From Arthrobacter mangrovi (GTDB lineage Bacteria > Actinomycetota > Actinomycetes > Actinomycetales > Micrococcaceae), in NCBI RefSeq assembly GCF_026011795.1, contig NZ_BRVS01000003.1:62001-126000 (forward strand): DNA of 64,000 bases, in the 5' to 3' direction. Below the pieces are notes generated by a model. It saw only the letters and a list, made by a program, of their open reading frames with translations, made no database searches and was not told the origin of the DNA. The translations under genes and the position numbers were made by a program. Position 1 is the stretch's first letter. Each line of letters starts with the position of its first letter. Below, one piece after another: positions 36,451 to 45,187 of the stretch.

Positions 36451-36927
36451 ATGGCTGATCCAGCCCGCGCAGCCAAGCTGGCTGACCGGATCAAGGTCGT
36501 CGTAGCACAGGCGCTGGACCGCAGGGTGAAGGATCCGCGGCTCGGCTTCGTCACCATCACCGACGCCCGCGTCACCAACGACCTGCAGCACGCCACGCTG
36601 TACTACACCGTCTTCGGGGACGAGGCGCAGCAGAGCGACACACGCAAGGCCCTCGAGTCGGCCAAGGGCATCCTCCGCTCGGAGGTCGGCAAGAACATCA
36701 CGGCCCGGCTGACGCCGACCCTGGAATTCGTGCCGGACGAGATCCCGGTCAACGCCAGCAACCTGGAGGAACTCCTGCGCACGGCCAAGGCCCGGGACGC
36801 CGAGGTGGCCGCCCTCGCCGAGGGCGCGAGCTTTGCCGGCGACTCCGATCCCTATCGCAAGGATGAAGAGGACGACGACGAGGAAGACTTCGCGGACGAT
36901 CCCGACGAGCGCGACGGCACCCGCTGA
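36451..36927 (+). CDS. rbfA: Ribosome-binding factor A
   Basis: 30S maturation and cold-adaptation factor. 158 residues: KH-like core with ARAAKLADRIKVVVAQALDRRVKDPRLGFVTITDARVTNDL-type sequence (seen in pieces), then a long acidic tail rich in Asp/Glu (DEEDDDEEDFADDPDE). ATG 36451 follows AGGAGGGG; ATG 36436 overlaps that site and is not used. A strong hairpin lies downstream. Confidence 0.96.
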   Translation: MADPARAAKLADRIKVVVAQALDRRVKDPRLGFVTITDARVTNDLQHATLYYTVFGDEAQQSDTRKALESAKGILRSEVGKNITARLTPTLEFVPDEIPVNASNLEELLRTAKARDAEVAALAEGASFAGDSDPYRKDEEDDDEEDFADDPDERDGTR

Positions 36928-36975
36928 TTCCGTCGAGCTGACCTGGCCGAGGGGGCCGTGCAGCACCTGCCCCCG

Positions 36976-36992
36976 CCGGAGGGAGACTCCGG
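36976..36992 (+). other. Short inverted repeat after rbfA
   Basis: CCGGAG (36976-36981), spacer GGAGA, CTCCGG (36987-36992). It precedes the larger hairpin at 36997-37048 and may form part of the same end structure. Confidence 0.3.
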
Positions 36993-36996
36993 TACC

Positions 36997-37048
36997 GCCC
37001 GGAACTGTGGACCAGAGCATGCCATGCGTGCCCTCCACGGTTCCGGGC
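36997..37048 (+). terminator. Large hairpin terminator after rbfA
   Basis: A 15-base arm at 36997-37011 (GCCCGGAACTGTGGA) pairs with 37034-37048 with one G-T wobble, loop 22 bases, then GTCTCCTTTAACG. Most likely ends the rimP-to-rbfA transcript. The rest of the 249-bp gap to the deaminase gene shows no coding signal. Confidence 0.65.
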
Positions 37049-37176
37049 AGTCTCCTTTAACGACGGTTTTGATGACGGCGCGGGGTCCGGCACACGATGG
37101 TGCAGTAGGGTCGAGCTATTCCCGGCAACGGGAGCTGTCAACGACCGAAGCAGTGTCCTCGAAACAAGGTGGTGCC

Positions 37177-37650
37177 ATGGACGACAAGATCGCCGAATAC
37201 CTGACCCATGCCGTGGAACTGGCGGTCAGGAACGTCGACGCGCAGGGCGGCCCCTTCGGCGCCATCGTCGTCGCTGCGGACGGCAGGGTCTTCGAAGGCA
37301 CCAACCGGGTCACTGCAAACAACGACCCGACCGCGCATGCCGAGGTCGTCGCCATCCGGCGCGCCTGCCAGGAGCTGGGGACGTTCAACCTGGACGGCGC
37401 CTCGCTGTACAGCAGCTGCGAGCCCTGCCCGCTCTGCCTCTCCGCCGCGTTGTGGTCCCGGCTGGACCGGGTCTATTTCGCAGCCGACCGCCACGACGCG
37501 GCGCGGGCGGGCTTCGACGACGCCGCCTTCTACGACTACATCATGGGACGGGGCCAGGAAGCGCTGATGCCGGTCTCCCAGATCACGGTCCCGACGTCCC
37601 AGGAGCCCTTCCGCAGCTGGGAACAACTGGACGCGAAGACCGAGTACTGA
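37177..37650 (+). CDS. Nucleoside deaminase (guanine/cytidine deaminase family)
   Basis: A 157-residue zinc deaminase. Zinc site: HAE at 54-56 (H54, catalytic E56) and PCPLC with C84 and C87. The GPFGAIVVAADG N terminus and C-terminal FYDYIMGRGQEALMP tail fit guanine-deaminase-like (GuaD) members; tRNA adenosine deaminase is a less likely alternative. ATG 37177 was chosen; long upstream reading has no coding look. It is unusual between rbfA and truB. Confidence 0.9.
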   Translation: MDDKIAEYLTHAVELAVRNVDAQGGPFGAIVVAADGRVFEGTNRVTANNDPTAHAEVVAIRRACQELGTFNLDGASLYSSCEPCPLCLSAALWSRLDRVYFAADRHDAARAGFDDAAFYDYIMGRGQEALMPVSQITVPTSQEPFRSWEQLDAKTEY

Positions 37651-37683
37651 GACGGCGGCGTCATTCGCAGCTTCCGGACGCCC

Positions 37684-37689
37684 ATATAC
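37684..37689 (+). promoter_or_regulatory. -10 element of truB (leaderless type)
   Basis: TATACT, one mismatch from TATAAT, ends eight bases before the GTG start. The GGAAGG between them is too close to the start (one base) to be a ribosome site. Confidence 0.5.
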
Positions 37690-37697
37690 TGGAAGGC

Positions 37698-38606
37698 GTG
37701 AATTCCGGGCCGCTCCGTTCAGGACTGATTATCGTGGACAAGCCGCAGGGGTGGACCAGCCATGACGTGGTCGGCCGCATGCGGCGGCTGGCGGGTACCC
37801 GGAAGGTGGGACACGCCGGCACGCTGGACCCGATGGCTACCGGCGTCCTGGTTGTGGGGATCAACCGCGCCACGCGGCTCCTGACCTACATCGTGGGCAC
37901 CCGGAAGACCTACACCGCAACCATTCGGCTGGGCCAGTCAACGGTGACCGACGACGCCGAGGGCGACGTCACGAACGAGACCATCGCCGCTGCCGTCACC
38001 GAGGACGCGATCCGCGCCGCCGTCGCCAACCTGACCGGGGACATCGAGCAGGTGCCCAGCAGCGTCTCCGCGATCAAGGTCAACGGCCAGCGGTCCTATG
38101 CGAGGGTACGGGCCGGCGCCGAGGTGGATCTGCCCGCCAGGCCGGTCACGGTGCACCGCTTCGACATCCACGACATCCGGCGCGAACGGGGCGGCAAGCT
38201 CCTGGACATCGACGCCACAGTGGAATGCTCCTCCGGCACCTACATCCGCGCGCTGGCCAGGGACCTGGGCGATGCCTTGGGGGTTGGCGGGCACCTGACG
38301 GCGCTCCGGCGGACCCAGGTTGGTCCGTACGGGATCGACGCTGCCGCGACGTTGGAAGAGCTGGCCGAGGAGCTGCAGCTGCTGGAACTCGACGACGCGG
38401 CCCGCGCGCTCTTCCCGGCGCGCGAGTTGGAGCCGGCCGAGGCGGCCGACCTCTCTCACGGGCGCCGCATCTCCGCCAGCACCGAGGCAGGACCGGTTGC
38501 GGCGTTCGCGCCGGACGGGCGGCTCGTGGCACTGCTGGACAACAAGGGTTCCGACGCGAAGCCGCTGCTGGTGTTCGCACCGGGTAACGACGAGGCCGGG
38601 CGGTAG
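37698..38606 (+). CDS. truB: tRNA pseudouridine(55) synthase
   Basis: Converts U55 of tRNAs to pseudouridine. 302 residues. Catalytic Asp D44 in GHAGTLDPMATGVL; KPQGWTSHDVV at the N terminus; the VECSSGTYIRALARDLG motif later. C-terminal PUA-like region is short. Start GTG 37698 is supported by the upstream TATACT and the N-terminal sequence SGLIIVDKPQG. Next gene starts inside its stop codon. Confidence 0.95.
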   Translation: MNSGPLRSGLIIVDKPQGWTSHDVVGRMRRLAGTRKVGHAGTLDPMATGVLVVGINRATRLLTYIVGTRKTYTATIRLGQSTVTDDAEGDVTNETIAAAVTEDAIRAAVANLTGDIEQVPSSVSAIKVNGQRSYARVRAGAEVDLPARPVTVHRFDIHDIRRERGGKLLDIDATVECSSGTYIRALARDLGDALGVGGHLTALRRTQVGPYGIDAAATLEELAEELQLLELDDAARALFPARELEPAEAADLSHGRRISASTEAGPVAAFAPDGRLVALLDNKGSDAKPLLVFAPGNDEAGR

Positions 38607-38983
38607 TGGCAGTCGACGGATTCTTCATCACCGGCGTAGTGATCTGCCTGGTGTCGGCGCTTATCTGCATCGTCGCTGCGATCATCCGGCAGCCGCCGAA
38701 TGATATCACGATCCTGGCAGTGGCCGCCGTCGAACTCTTCCTGCTCGTCTACGGCGTGGCCGCGGTCTTCCGGCAGCTCGGGGGAGAGCCGGTCGCCGGG
38801 GAGGCCTGGGAGTTCTGGGGCTACTGGATCACGGCCCTCCTGGTCCCGGTCGCGGCGTTCTGGTGGTCCATGCTGGAACGAAGCCGCTGGAGCAACCTGG
38901 TCCTGGGCGCCGTCGGACTCACCATCGCCGTGATGCTGGTCCGGATGGAACAGATCTGGGACATGGCGGGGACGGCACTATGA
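38606..38983 (+). CDS. Small integral membrane protein, unknown function
   Basis: A 125-residue protein with about four hydrophobic segments: residues near 7-27, 36-55, 72-90 and 97-113. No soluble domain. Start GTG 38606 overlaps the truB stop; its own stop overlaps the next start (ATGA). I do not recognise the family. With the following gene it forms a membrane pair between truB and ribF; a transport or envelope role is possible but unproven. Confidence 0.75.
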   Translation: MAVDGFFITGVVICLVSALICIVAAIIRQPPNDITILAVAAVELFLLVYGVAAVFRQLGGEPVAGEAWEFWGYWITALLVPVAAFWWSMLERSRWSNLVLGAVGLTIAVMLVRMEQIWDMAGTAL

Positions 38984-39468
38984 AAGCGAAGTCAGGAACC
39001 ATGAGCTCAACCAGTCCGGCCGGCCGGGAATCCGAGCAGGAACAGGCCGGCGGTGCTGTGCGCGCCGAACAGCGCGCCAGCGGCCCGGGGCGGCTGATCA
39101 TCGCCGTCTACGGGATCTTCGCCGTCTCCGCCACGGCGCGGGCGGCCTACCAGATCGCCACCAAGTTCTCCGCGGCCCCCGCGGCGTACCTGCTGTCAGC
39201 GTTCGCCGCCGCCGTCTACATCCTCGCCGCCGTCGCCCTGGCCAAGAAGGGCCTGCGCTGGTTCTGGACTTCCGTGGCCGCCATCAGCGTGGAACTGCTG
39301 GGGGTGCTCGCGGTCGGCCTGCTCAGCGTGTTCGACGCCGCGCTGCTGCCGGACGACACGGTGTGGTCCGGCTTCGGCAAGGGCTACGGCTACGTCCCGC
39401 TGCTCCTGCCGCTGCTGGGGCTATGGTGGCTGTGGAGGCACCGCCCGGGCCGGCCCGGAATGCGGTAA
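38980..39468 (+). CDS. Membrane protein of unknown function
   Basis: A 162-residue protein with a charged, Gln/Glu-rich N-terminal 40 residues then about four hydrophobic segments (near 40-60, 68-88, 94-112, 130-148) and a basic C terminus (WRHRPGRPGMR). No known family recognised. ATG 38980 overlaps the stop of the preceding membrane gene, so both are coupled. They sit between truB and ribF and could be a functional pair. Confidence 0.75.
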   Translation: MKAKSGTMSSTSPAGRESEQEQAGGAVRAEQRASGPGRLIIAVYGIFAVSATARAAYQIATKFSAAPAAYLLSAFAAAVYILAAVALAKKGLRWFWTSVAAISVELLGVLAVGLLSVFDAALLPDDTVWSGFGKGYGYVPLLLPLLGLWWLWRHRPGRPGMR

Positions 39469-39483
39469 CAGTGCCGCCGTCTG

Positions 39484-39489
39484 CATAAT
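39484..39489 (+). promoter_or_regulatory. -10 element upstream of ribF
   Basis: CATAAT (5 of 6 to TATAAT), 73 bases before the ribF GTG. A good match; predicted leader about 67 nt. No clear -35 box. Confidence 0.45.
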
Positions 39490-39562
39490 GGATGAGGTCT
39501 TCCCGTCCGCGCCTGCGCGGGCCGGCAGCCGCCGCCGAAGCCGAACAACGCGAGGAGAAACT

Positions 39563-40543
39563 GTGCACTACTGGAAAGACCTGGCCGAAGTACCGTCCGG
39601 CTTTGGTCCCTCAGTGGTAACCCTGGGCAACTTCGACGGCGTCCACCGCGGCCACCAGCAGGTGCTCACCACCCTGGTGGAGACCGCCGCGCGGCACAGC
39701 GCCAGTGCGGTAGCCATCTCCTTCGACCCGCATCCTGCCCAGGTGCACCGGCCCGAGTCCGCCCCGCCGCAGATCATGGGCCTGGCTGACCGGGTCGCCG
39801 CGCTGGAAGAAACCGGCATCGACGGCCTGCTGATGATGACCTACACGCTGGAGCTGGCCGCCGACACGCCGGAAGAGTTCGTCCGCAAGGTGTTCGTGGA
39901 AGCGCTCGGCGCCTGCGCCGTCGTCATCGGCCACGATGTCCGCTTCGGCAAGGACAATTCGGGGGACTTGGTGACCATGCAGGAACTCGGCGAGCAGTTC
40001 GGCTTCGCAGTGGACGTCATCGAGGAGTACGGCTCGGACCAGCCGGACGCGCCGGACGTGCTGAACGGGGACCGGCGCTGCTCCTCGTCCTGGGTGCGGG
40101 AGGCACTGATCGAGGGCGACGTCGCCACCGCCGCGCAGATCCTGGGCCGCCTGCACCGGGTGCGCGGCGAAGTCGTGCACGGGGATGCCCGCGGGCGCGA
40201 GCTAGGTTTCCCGACCGCGAATCTCTCCACCGACGCGAGCGGACTGGTTCCGGCCGACGGCGTGTACGCCGGGTGGCTGATCGACCAGGCCGGGACGCGG
40301 TGGCCCGCGGCCATTTCCGTCGGCTCCAATCCGACGTTCGTCGGTGCCAGCCGCCGCGTCGAGGCCCACGTGATTGACCGGCCCGTCGAGCGGACGGCGG
40401 ACTTCGACCTCTACGGCCAGCAGGTCGTGGTGGAATTCGTGCAGCGGCTCCGGGGGATGGTGGCGTACACCGGGGCGGAGGCGCTGGTGACCCAGATGCA
40501 GCTCGATGTGGCCCAGTGCCGGGCCCTGCTTTCGACAGAGTAA
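39563..40543 (+). CDS. ribF: Bifunctional riboflavin kinase / FAD synthetase
   Basis: Phosphorylates riboflavin to FMN and adenylates FMN to FAD. 326 residues. N-terminal FAD synthetase: VVTLGNFDGVHRGHQQVL (nucleotidyltransferase motif), VIGHDVRFGKDNSG. C-terminal kinase: GDARGRELGFPTANLS, PADGVYAGWL, VSVGSNPTF. GTG 39563 follows GAGGAG at 39552-39557. Its usual place before rpsO. Confidence 0.96.
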   Translation: MHYWKDLAEVPSGFGPSVVTLGNFDGVHRGHQQVLTTLVETAARHSASAVAISFDPHPAQVHRPESAPPQIMGLADRVAALEETGIDGLLMMTYTLELAADTPEEFVRKVFVEALGACAVVIGHDVRFGKDNSGDLVTMQELGEQFGFAVDVIEEYGSDQPDAPDVLNGDRRCSSSWVREALIEGDVATAAQILGRLHRVRGEVVHGDARGRELGFPTANLSTDASGLVPADGVYAGWLIDQAGTRWPAAISVGSNPTFVGASRRVEAHVIDRPVERTADFDLYGQQVVVEFVQRLRGMVAYTGAEALVTQMQLDVAQCRALLSTE

Positions 40544-40561
40544 GTACGCGCCGGGTAGACT
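40531..40561 (+). promoter_or_regulatory. rpsO promoter
   Basis: TAGACT (40556-40561) as -10, with TCGACA (40532-40537) about 18 bp upstream as -35. The transcript would have a leader of about 130 nt before rpsO. That leader contains CTGCCGG/CCGGCAG arms, compatible with S15 autoregulation, though no defined S15 motif is claimed. Confidence 0.45.
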
Positions 40562-40696
40562 GGAGCGCGAATCCGGCTGCGGTCCGTGGCGGCTGGATTT
40601 TATCCGTGCCTGCCGGCCAGTCCGCTGCAGGGTTCGCGGAGCCCCCGGCAGCGAAGTGCTGATTCGGGCCTCACGGCACAACTTCTAGGAGTTACT

Positions 40697-40966
40697 GTGG
40701 CATTGGACGCCGCTATCAAGCAGGAAATCATCAAGGAATACGCCACCCACGAGGGCGACACGGGTTCTCCCGAGGTACAGATCGCTGTTCTGTCCCGCCG
40801 CATCTCGGACCTGACGGAACACCTGAAGATGCACAAGCATGACCACCACACCCGCCGCGGCCTGATGGCCCTGGTCGGTCGCCGCCGGCGCATGCTTGCC
40901 TACCTGCACGACACCGACATCGCCCGCTACCGTTCGCTCATTGAGCGTCTCGGCCTGCGCCGCTAG
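40697..40966 (+). CDS. rpsO: 30S ribosomal protein S15
   Basis: 89 residues, full length. Sequence [42 protein letters not shown] and [15 protein letters not shown] are diagnostic. Binds 16S rRNA central domain. GTG 40697 follows TAGGAG. Followed by a clear intrinsic terminator. Confidence 0.97.
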   Translation: MALDAAIKQEIIKEYATHEGDTGSPEVQIAVLSRRISDLTEHLKMHKHDHHTRRGLMALVGRRRRMLAYLHDTDIARYRSLIERLGLRR

Positions 40967-40976
40967 TCTGACAACG

Positions 40977-41025
40977 AAGGCGGCTCTCTCGGATCTGCTG
41001 AGCGCACCTGGGGGAGCCGCCTTTT
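40977..41025 (+). terminator. Intrinsic terminator after rpsO
   Basis: AAGGCGGCTC (40977-40986) pairs with GAGCCGCCTT (41014-41023), then TTTTGTTTG. The 10-bp stem has a 27-base loop. The best T-tract terminator besides those after tsf and clgR. Confidence 0.75.
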
Positions 41026-41229
41026 GTTTGCACCACCGAAATTACATCAACAGGAGTTGACCGGCATCGTCAGCATTCGCGGTCCTCGGTAGTGACCTCC
41101 GGGAGGCAGCTGCAACGCAGCGCCGCCCCGGGCGTCTCGATCGAAGACCGGGTGTTGATCCGGCCCAAAGGCCGCAACCAGGCGCCGACCACCAAGGCCG
41201 GCAGGCAAGCCTGGCGGCGGTGCCGGTTT

Positions 41230-41258
41230 CCTCCGCCACCGAAAGAAACGGAGGTGGC
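41230..41258 (+). promoter_or_regulatory. Alternative hairpins over the pnp ribosome site
   Basis: CCTCCG (41230-41235) can pair with CGGAGG (41249-41254), hiding the GGAGG ribosome site. GCCACC (41235-41240) can instead pair with GGTGGC (41253-41258). The two pairings share bases and exclude one another. Enterobacterial pnp is autoregulated through its leader; a similar control here is inference. Confidence 0.4.
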
Positions 41259-41262
41259 TCTC

Positions 41263-43533
41263 TTGGAGGGTCCCGAAATCCAGTTCTCCGAAGCCGTTAT
41301 CGACAACGGCCGCTTCGGCCAGCGCGTCGTCCGGTTCGAAACCGGCCGCCTTGCGCAGCAGGCCGCCGGCTCCGCGATGGTCTACATCGACGAAGACACC
41401 GCCCTGCTGTCGGCGACGACCGCCGGCAAGTCCCCGCGCGAAGGCTTCGACTTCTTCCCGCTGACCGTGGATGTCGAGGAGCGCATGTACGCTGCCGGCC
41501 GCATCCCCGGTTCGTTCTTCCGCCGCGAGGGGCGTCCGTCCACGGAAGCCATCCTGGCCTGCCGCCTGATGGACCGCCCGTTGCGCCCGGCCTTCGTCAA
41601 GGGCCTGCGCAACGAGGTGCAGATCGTCGTGACGGTCCTGTCCATCAACCCGGACGTGCTCTACGACGTCGTTGCCATCAACGCTTCGTCCATGTCCACC
41701 CAGCTGAGCGGCCTGCCGTTCTCCGGCCCGATCGGCGGCGTCCGCGTTGCCCTGATCGAGGACCAGTGGGTCGCTTTCCCGAAGCACTCGGAGCTCGAAC
41801 GCGCCGTTTTCAGCATGGTTGTTGCCGGACGCGTGGTCTCCGATGCCAACGGCGACGACGTTGCCATCATGATGGTCGAGGCAGAGGCTACCGACAACGC
41901 CTGGAACCTGATCAAGGACGAGGGTGCCACCGCGCCGACCGAAGAGGTCGTGGCAGAGGGCCTGGAGGCTGCCAAGCCGTTCATCCGTGCCCTGTGCGAG
42001 GCCCAGTCGGACCTCGCGGCCCGTGCCGCGAAGCCGACCGTCGAGTTCCCGGTCTTCAAGGACTACGAGGATGACGCTTACGCCGCCGTCGAGTCCGCTG
42101 CCGCCGGCAAGCTGGCGGAGATCTTCTCCATCGCCGACAAGCAGGCCCGCAACGACGCCGCCGATGAATTCAAGGCCGAGGTCCTGGCACAGCTTGCCGG
42201 CTCCGAGGACTCCGCTTTCGCCGGCCGCGAGCGTGAGATCAGCGCCGCGTTCAACTCCGTTACCAAGCAGGTCGTGCGCCAGCGCATCCTGAAGGAGCAG
42301 GTCCGCATCGACGGCCGCGGCCTGACGGACATCCGCAAGCTGACCGCGGAGGTCGAGGTGCTCCCGCGGGTGCACGGTTCCGCTATCTTCGAGCGCGGCG
42401 AAACCCAGATCATGGGCGTGACCACGCTGAACATGCTCAAGATGGAACAGCAGATCGACTCGCTGTCCCCGGTCACGCACAAGCGCTACCTGCACCACTA
42501 CAACTTCCCGCCGTTCTCCACGGGCGAGACCGGTCGCGTGGGTTCGCCCAAGCGCCGCGAAATCGGCCACGGCGCCCTCGCCGAGCGCGCCCTGGTTCCG
42601 GTGCTGCCCTCCCGCGAAGAGTTCCCGTACGCGATCCGCCAGGTCTCCGAGGCGCTGGGCTCCAACGGCTCCACCTCGATGGGCTCGGTCTGCGCGTCGA
42701 CGCTGTCGATGCTCAACGCGGGCGTGCCGCTGAAGGCGCCGGTTGCCGGCATCGCCATGGGCCTGGTTTCCGACCAGGTCGACGGCGAGACCCGTTACGC
42801 CGCGCTGACGGACATCCTGGGTGCCGAAGACGCCTACGGCGACATGGACTTCAAGGTTGCCGGAACGTCCGAGTTCGTGACCGCCATCCAGCTCGACACC
42901 AAGCTGGACGGCATCCCCGCCTCGGTCCTCGCGGCGGCGCTGAAGCAGGCCCGCGAGGCACGGCTGCACATCCTCGGCGTAATCAACGCGGCAATCGATA
43001 CCCCGGATGAGCTCTCCGAGTTCGCTCCGCGGATCATCTCCGTGAAGATCCCGGTGGACAAGATCGGCGAGGTCATCGGCCCCAAGGGCAAGATGATCAA
43101 CCAGATCCAGGAAGACACCGGTGCGGACATCTCCATCGAGGACGACGGCACGGTGCTGATCGGCGCCACGGACGGCTCCTCGGCCGAGGCTGCCCGCGCG
43201 GCGGTCAACGCCATCGCCAACCCGCAGATCCCCGAGGTCGGCGAGCGGTACCTGGGCACGGTCGTGAAGACCACCACCTTCGGTGCCTTCGTCTCCCTGA
43301 CTCCGGGCAAGGACGGCCTGCTGCACATCTCCGAGCTGCGCAAGCTCGCCGGCGGCAAGCGCGTGGACAACGTCGAAGACGTCGTCTCCGTGGGCCAGAA
43401 GGTCCAGGTCGAGATCACCAAGATCGACGACCGCGGCAAGCTCTCCCTGTCCCCGGTCGTGGCCGAGGAATCCGCCGAGGCAGAGGGCGGGCGCGAGCAC
43501 ACCGAGGAAGCTGCGGAAGGCTCCGACGACTAA
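41263..43533 (+). CDS. pnp: Polyribonucleotide nucleotidyltransferase (PNPase)
   Basis: 3'-5' phosphorolytic exoribonuclease, also guanosine pentaphosphate synthetase in actinomycetes. 756 residues: two RNase PH domains, a KH domain ([20 protein letters not shown]) and an S1 domain at the C terminus with an acidic tail. TTG 41263 is preferred: GGAGG at 41250-41254 has eight bases spacing and the protein then begins with [11 protein letters not shown] as in relatives. The open frame upstream to 41092 is noncoding leader. A 296-bp gap lies between it and rpsO (terminator plus leader). Confidence 0.96.
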   Translation: MEGPEIQFSEAVIDNGRFGQRVVRFETGRLAQQAAGSAMVYIDEDTALLSATTAGKSPREGFDFFPLTVDVEERMYAAGRIPGSFFRREGRPSTEAILACRLMDRPLRPAFVKGLRNEVQIVVTVLSINPDVLYDVVAINASSMSTQLSGLPFSGPIGGVRVALIEDQWVAFPKHSELERAVFSMVVAGRVVSDANGDDVAIMMVEAEATDNAWNLIKDEGATAPTEEVVAEGLEAAKPFIRALCEAQSDLAARAAKPTVEFPVFKDYEDDAYAAVESAAAGKLAEIFSIADKQARNDAADEFKAEVLAQLAGSEDSAFAGREREISAAFNSVTKQVVRQRILKEQVRIDGRGLTDIRKLTAEVEVLPRVHGSAIFERGETQIMGVTTLNMLKMEQQIDSLSPVTHKRYLHHYNFPPFSTGETGRVGSPKRREIGHGALAERALVPVLPSREEFPYAIRQVSEALGSNGSTSMGSVCASTLSMLNAGVPLKAPVAGIAMGLVSDQVDGETRYAALTDILGAEDAYGDMDFKVAGTSEFVTAIQLDTKLDGIPASVLAAALKQAREARLHILGVINAAIDTPDELSEFAPRIISVKIPVDKIGEVIGPKGKMINQIQEDTGADISIEDDGTVLIGATDGSSAEAARAAVNAIANPQIPEVGERYLGTVVKTTTFGAFVSLTPGKDGLLHISELRKLAGGKRVDNVEDVVSVGQKVQVEITKIDDRGKLSLSPVVAEESAEAEGGREHTEEAAEGSDD

Positions 43534-43553
43534 ATGCCTGAAGCATTTGACCG

Positions 43554-43596
43554 GGAACTCCCCGCTGCAGAGCAAGGCTCGGCGGCGGGGAGTTCC
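43554..43596 (+). promoter_or_regulatory. Hairpin spanning the M16 peptidase ribosome site
   Basis: Perfect 12-bp inverted repeat: GGAACTCCCCGC (43554-43565) with GCGGGGAGTTCC (43585-43596), loop 19 bases. Its 3' arm contains GGGGAG, seven bases before ATG 43600. It may terminate pnp readthrough or block peptidase translation. Confidence 0.45.
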
Positions 43597-43599
43597 GCT

Positions 43600-44907
43600 A
43601 TGCCCCTGGAAATCCGGCAAAGCAGCCAGGACAACGCCATCGTCCGCCGTTCCGTGCTGCCCGGCGGTGTCCGGGTCCTGACCGAAGCCATGCCCGGAAT
43701 GCGTTCGGCAACCCTCGGGTTCTGGGTCGGCGTCGGCTCCAGGGACGAGGCCGAGGGCCACTTCGGGTCGACCCACTTCCTCGAGCATCTGCTGTTCAAG
43801 GGCACCCGGAACCGCACTGCGCTGGACATCGCCTCGGCCTTCGACGAGGTCGGCGGCGAATCCAACGCGGCCACCGCGAAGGAAAACACCTGCTACTACG
43901 CGCGGGTGCTGGACACGGACCTGCCCATGGCCATCGACGTCATCGCGGACATGGTGACGTCGGCGGTCCTCGACAAGGACGAGCTCGAGCAGGAGCGGCA
44001 CGTCATCCTCGAGGAGATCGCCATGGACAATGACGATCCCTCAGACGTCTGCCACGAGAAGTTCGTGGAGGCCGTGCTGGCTGGCCACGAGCTTGGCCGG
44101 CCGATCGGCGGAAGCCCCGAAGCGATCATGGCCGTGCCGCGGCAGGCGGTCTGGGAGCACTACGAGCGGTATTACCGTCCCGACGAACTGGTGGTCACGG
44201 CTGCCGGCGGGCTGGATCATGACGAGGTGTGCGCGCTGGTCCTGCAGGCCCTGGAGCGTGCGGGCTGGGTCCTGGACCCAACTGCGCAACCGGTCGAGCG
44301 GCGCCCCACGGAACCGGCCCCGATCGACTCCATCTCCGGCATCCACGTCCACCGGCGCCCAGTCGAGCAGGTCAACATCGTGATGGGCTGCCAGTCCATC
44401 GTCGCGACGGACCCACGGCGGTTCGCCATGAGCGTGCTCAACGCAGTGCTCGGCGGCGGCATGTCTTCCCGGCTGTTCCAGGAGATCCGCGAGAAGCGGG
44501 GACTCGTCTACGCCACCTACTCCTTCGCCGGCGCCTATGCGGACGCCGGGTACTTCGGGATGTACGCGGGCTGCTCGCCGTCCAAGACCAAGCAGGTCAT
44601 CGGGCTGCTAGGTGCCGAGCTGGACAAGCTCGCCGCCACGGGCATCACCGACGAGGAACTGCGCAAGGCCGTCGGACAGCTCTCGGGCGGCATCGTCCTG
44701 GCGCTCGAGGACAGCGGTTCCCGGATGTCCCGGCTTGGCCGGGCAGAACTCGTGACCGGCGAGTTCCTCGACGCCGACGAGACGCTGGCCCGCATCCAGT
44801 CCGTCACCGCGGCCGAGGTGCAGGCGCTGGCGGCCGAGCTGGCCGCCGCTCCCCGCACCATCACCGTGGTCGGGCCGTTCGACAGTCCGGCGGACTTCGG
44901 GCTCTGA
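43600..44907 (+). CDS. M16 family zinc metallopeptidase (processing-peptidase-like)
   Basis: A 435-residue pitrilysin-type protease. Inverted zinc motif HFLEH at 59-63 with a distal glutamate in LEQERHVILEEIAMDND; the C-terminal inactive half contains GGGMSSRLFQEIREKRGLVY, which is highly typical. Likely cytoplasmic. ATG 43600 has GGGGAG seven bases upstream. ATG 43534, which follows the pnp stop TAA directly, would add 22 residues and is the main alternative. Position after pnp is conserved in Actinobacteria. Confidence 0.92.
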   Translation: MPLEIRQSSQDNAIVRRSVLPGGVRVLTEAMPGMRSATLGFWVGVGSRDEAEGHFGSTHFLEHLLFKGTRNRTALDIASAFDEVGGESNAATAKENTCYYARVLDTDLPMAIDVIADMVTSAVLDKDELEQERHVILEEIAMDNDDPSDVCHEKFVEAVLAGHELGRPIGGSPEAIMAVPRQAVWEHYERYYRPDELVVTAAGGLDHDEVCALVLQALERAGWVLDPTAQPVERRPTEPAPIDSISGIHVHRRPVEQVNIVMGCQSIVATDPRRFAMSVLNAVLGGGMSSRLFQEIREKRGLVYATYSFAGAYADAGYFGMYAGCSPSKTKQVIGLLGAELDKLAATGITDEELRKAVGQLSGGIVLALEDSGSRMSRLGRAELVTGEFLDADETLARIQSVTAAEVQALAAELAAAPRTITVVGPFDSPADFGL

Positions 44908-44920
44908 GGTCCCGTTATCC

Positions 44921-45187
44921 TTACCCGCCGGCGAAGGGCGGGAGGATGTCGATCGTATCGGCGTCAATGAGCTTCATCGCCCGGTCGCGGGCGGCCAGTT
45001 CATTGACCAGGAAGCTGCTGCGGTTGATGACCGCGGCCAGCTCCGGCGCGCCGGAGCTGGCCGGGGCGGCATGGCGCTCAGCCAGCAGCCGCAGGAGCTC
45101 TCCGAGGGTGCTGCCGTTCGGCAGGTCGAGGGTCTCCTCGCCGGTGCCGGCTGCCGCCTGCGCGGCGCCGAAATACCTGATGATCAT
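44921..45187 (-). CDS. moaD: MoaD/ThiS-like sulfur carrier, molybdopterin synthase small subunit
   Basis: An 88-residue ubiquitin-fold protein ending in the required FAGG (Gly-Gly) tail that is adenylated and thiocarboxylated. N terminus IIRYFGAAQAAAGTGEETLDL matches MoaD. With MoaE it forms molybdopterin synthase. It lies directly downstream of moaA on the minus strand, the moaA stop adjoining its ATG. Convergent with the M16 peptidase gene across 13 bp. Confidence 0.93.
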   Translation of the reverse strand: MIIRYFGAAQAAAGTGEETLDLPNGSTLGELLRLLAERHAAPASSGAPELAAVINRSSFLVNELAARDRAMKLIDADTIDILPPFAGG

